DNA of 16,446 bases from CAVSWN01 sp046728115 (lineage in GTDB: Bacteria > Acidobacteriota > Vicinamibacteria > Vicinamibacterales > CAVVIG01). The DNA is taken from the NCBI GenBank assembly GCA_046728115.1, contig JBKPDW010000419.1, forward strand, positions 1 through 16,446. The letters are read 5' to 3'. The stretch's first letter is position 1. Every line of letters begins with the position of its first letter. The translations under genes were made by a program, and so were the position numbers. Under the pieces are notes generated by a model, which did not search any database, was not told where the DNA came from, and was given only the letters and a program-made list of their open reading frames with translations. Below, piece by piece: positions 14,703 to 16,446 of this stretch.

Positions 14703-16446
14703 TCACTCGCCGCCCGCTATTCCAGCGCTGATGCGCGTCGTTTTCTTCGCCACTTCGAACCCTTCCTGCGAGAGCAGATCGTCGGTGATGCTTCGCGCAT
14801 CGATTGGCAGCCCGCTGTAGTGCAGCACGCTTCGCAGTTTCAGCTGACGTTCCGGCGAGAGCTCCAGCTTCATCAGCTGCAGTAGCTGCGCATCGCGATT
14901 CTGCTCGATCACGTAGACACGCTCGTGCGCGTCGACGAACGCGCCCAGATCGTCGGTGAACGGGTACGCGCGGAGCCGGAAGTAAGAGGTCTTGACGTCG
15001 GTCTCTTCGCGAAGCTGATCGCGGCTTTCGCAGATCGCCCAGTGCGACGTGCCGTACCCGATGAATCCGATCTTGGCGTCCGCCGTCTGGTCGATCTCGG
15101 GCCTGGGCACGTGCCGCCGGGCCGTTTCGAACTTCCGCGCCAGACGGTCCATGTTGTCGACGTAGTCGTCCGGGCGCTCGCTGTATTGACCTTTCGCGTT
15201 GTGACCGGATCCGCGCGCGAAGTACGCGGGCATGCCGTCGCCGGGGATCGTCCGATACGGAATGCCGTCGCCGTCGACGTCCATGTAGCGGCCCCATTCG
15301 TTCAACCGGCGCAGCGCCTCCGGGGTGAGCAGCTTGCCGCGATTGATCGGCTTCTCGGGATACTTGAAAGCGTCCGCCATCCAGTTGTTCATCCCGAGAT
15401 CGAGATCCATCATCACGAACAGCGGGGTCTGGAAATGCTCTGCCAGATCGAACGCGGTCTGCGCCATCTCGTAGCACTCCTCGACGGAGGCCGGGATGAG
15501 CATGAGGTGCTTCGTGTCGCCGTGCGACAGGAACGCCGTGGACAGGAGATCGCCCTGCGCCGTTCGTGTCGGGAGCCCCGTGGACGGTCCGACGCGCTGG
15601 ACGTCGAAGATGACCGCGGGCGCTTCCGCGTAGTACGCCAGTCCCGCGAACTCCGCCATCAGCGAGATTCCGGGGCCTGCCGTCGCCGTCATCGAGCGCG
15701 CACCGGCCCAGCTGGCGCCAATCACCATACCGAGCGACGCGATCTCGTCTTCCGCCTGCACAATCGCAAACGTCGCCTTCCCCGTCGATTTGTCCACGCG
15801 GTACTTCTTCATGTAGGTGATCAGCGACTCGCACAACGACGAGGAAGGCGTGATCGGATACCAGGCCACGACCGTGACGCCTGCCATCAGGCAGCCGATT
15901 GCCGCGGCGGCATTGCCTTCGATCAGAATCTTGCCGGCCGTTTCGTTCATCGGCTCGAGGACGAAAGGATCCTGCTTCGGCAGGTTGGCCTTCGCGTAAT
16001 CCCAACCCGCCTTGAGGGCGCCGGCGTTCAACGCGACGGCCTTGGCCTTCTTCCCGAGTTGCTTCGCGAGAGCCTTGTCCATCAGCGCTGGATCGATCCC
16101 GAGAATTTTTGCCAGGATGCCGTCGTAGATCATGTTCCGTACGAGGCGGCGCAGCTTGGCATCAGGACACACGGCCGCAACGAGCTTGTCGAACGGCACC
16201 GGATAGAACACGAGATCGTTTCTGAGCGCGTCGAGCTTCAACGGCGCGTCGTACACCACCGCGGCGCCGGGTTCCAGCGTCAACACGTCTTCGCGGGCCG
16301 TTTCGGGATTCATCGCGACCAGGAAATCCACTTCTTTCTTGCGCGCGACGTAGTGACGCTTGCTCGCGCGGATGGTGTACCAGGTCGGCAGACCCGCGAT
16401 GTTCGATGGAAACATGTTCTTGCCGGAGACCGGGACACCCATCATC
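14703..16446 (-). CDS. korA: 2-oxoglutarate (2-oxoacid):ferredoxin oxidoreductase, alpha subunit (fused gamma-alpha), 5' end off window
   Basis: 580 codons visible. The gene continues past the right edge, and the Met codons at the edge are unlikely to be the start. The visible N-terminal part (to about residue 90) is the gamma domain, minus its opening glycine-rich segment: MFPSNIAGLPTWYTIRASK and LVAMNPETA. The alpha (pyrimidine-binding) domain follows from about 175 with EGNAAAAIG, YPITPSSS (196-203), AEDEIASLGMVIGASWAG and TATAGPGISLM. A C-terminal PFOR-II-like domain with IGFIGYGTSHWAI and LRAYPFTDDL completes it. The gamma-alpha fusion is typical of two-subunit KorAB enzymes. It acts with KorB and ferredoxin, whose gene is not in the window. 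Ends GGE-TGA at 14703. Confidence 0.95.
   Translation of the reverse strand, partial: MMGVPVSGKNMFPSNIAGLPTWYTIRASKRHYVARKKEVDFLVAMNPETAREDVLTLEPGAAVVYDAPLKLDALRNDLVFYPVPFDKLVAAVCPDAKLRRLVRNMIYDGILAKILGIDPALMDKALAKQLGKKAKAVALNAGALKAGWDYAKANLPKQDPFVLEPMNETAGKILIEGNAAAAIGCLMAGVTVVAWYPITPSSSLCESLITYMKKYRVDKSTGKATFAIVQAEDEIASLGMVIGASWAGARSMTATAGPGISLMAEFAGLAYYAEAPAVIFDVQRVGPSTGLPTRTAQGDLLSTAFLSHGDTKHLMLIPASVEECYEMAQTAFDLAEHFQTPLFVMMDLDLGMNNWMADAFKYPEKPINRGKLLTPEALRRLNEWGRYMDVDGDGIPYRTIPGDGMPAYFARGSGHNAKGQYSERPDDYVDNMDRLARKFETARRHVPRPEIDQTADAKIGFIGYGTSHWAICESRDQLREETDVKTSYFRLRAYPFTDDLGAFVDAHERVYVIEQNRDAQLLQLMKLELSPERQLKLRSVLHYSGLPIDARSITDDLLSQEGFEVAKKTTRISAGIAGGE

Overview
This is a high-GC bacterial chromosome segment, almost entirely coded on the minus strand. 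The gene content suggests an Acidobacteriota member, possibly the Vicinamibacteria (subdivision 6): remnants of protein kinases fused to TolB-type propellers, a bc-type complex with a HEAT-repeat protein, a fused-gamma KorA, and many 7- or 8-bp periodic repeats between genes. This placement is inference from style, not a phylogenetic result.

Layout, left to right, which is downstream to upstream for the minus-strand genes. (1) 68-4196: a quinol:cytochrome c oxidoreductase operon, transcribed as HEAT-repeat membrane protein, Rieske protein, cytochrome b N-terminal subunit (b6 type), then a long cytochrome b C-terminal subunit. No cytochrome c is in the window; it may lie just off the left edge. 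(2) 4291-5397: the decayed remains of at least two kinase-TolB genes. Two kinase N-termini and one propeller survive and every catalytic core is gone. (3) 5520-11621: amino-acid biosynthesis, transcribed pheA, ilvD, ilvB, ilvN, ilvC. Together these supply all the shared steps of valine and isoleucine synthesis plus prephenate dehydratase. pheA and ilvD overlap by 4 bp. Upstream of pheA lie a promoter-like pair, an 18-codon ORF rich in Phe, Val and Ile codons, an intrinsic terminator, and a pair of mutually exclusive hairpins at the pheA ribosome binding site. This looks like an attenuator. (4) 11984-13263: nucleotide metabolism, transcribed ndk, DUF2905 membrane protein, dcd. (5) 13307-13498: the only plus-strand gene, a small acidic protein divergent from ndk. 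(6) 13581-16446: korB and korA, 2-oxoacid:ferredoxin oxidoreductase, with korA cut by the right edge.

The most unusual feature of the window is not a gene. Most gaps between same-strand genes hold short tandem repeats with a strict 7- or 8-bp period, often as two head-to-head arms able to fold into a hairpin. The units differ between loci (AGGATGTR, TTGGTGAR, TTCTAAC, CTGAAMT, CACGAAGR), but the architecture recurs. The largest, at 2070-2393, has 15 octamers in one orientation followed by about 20 in the other.
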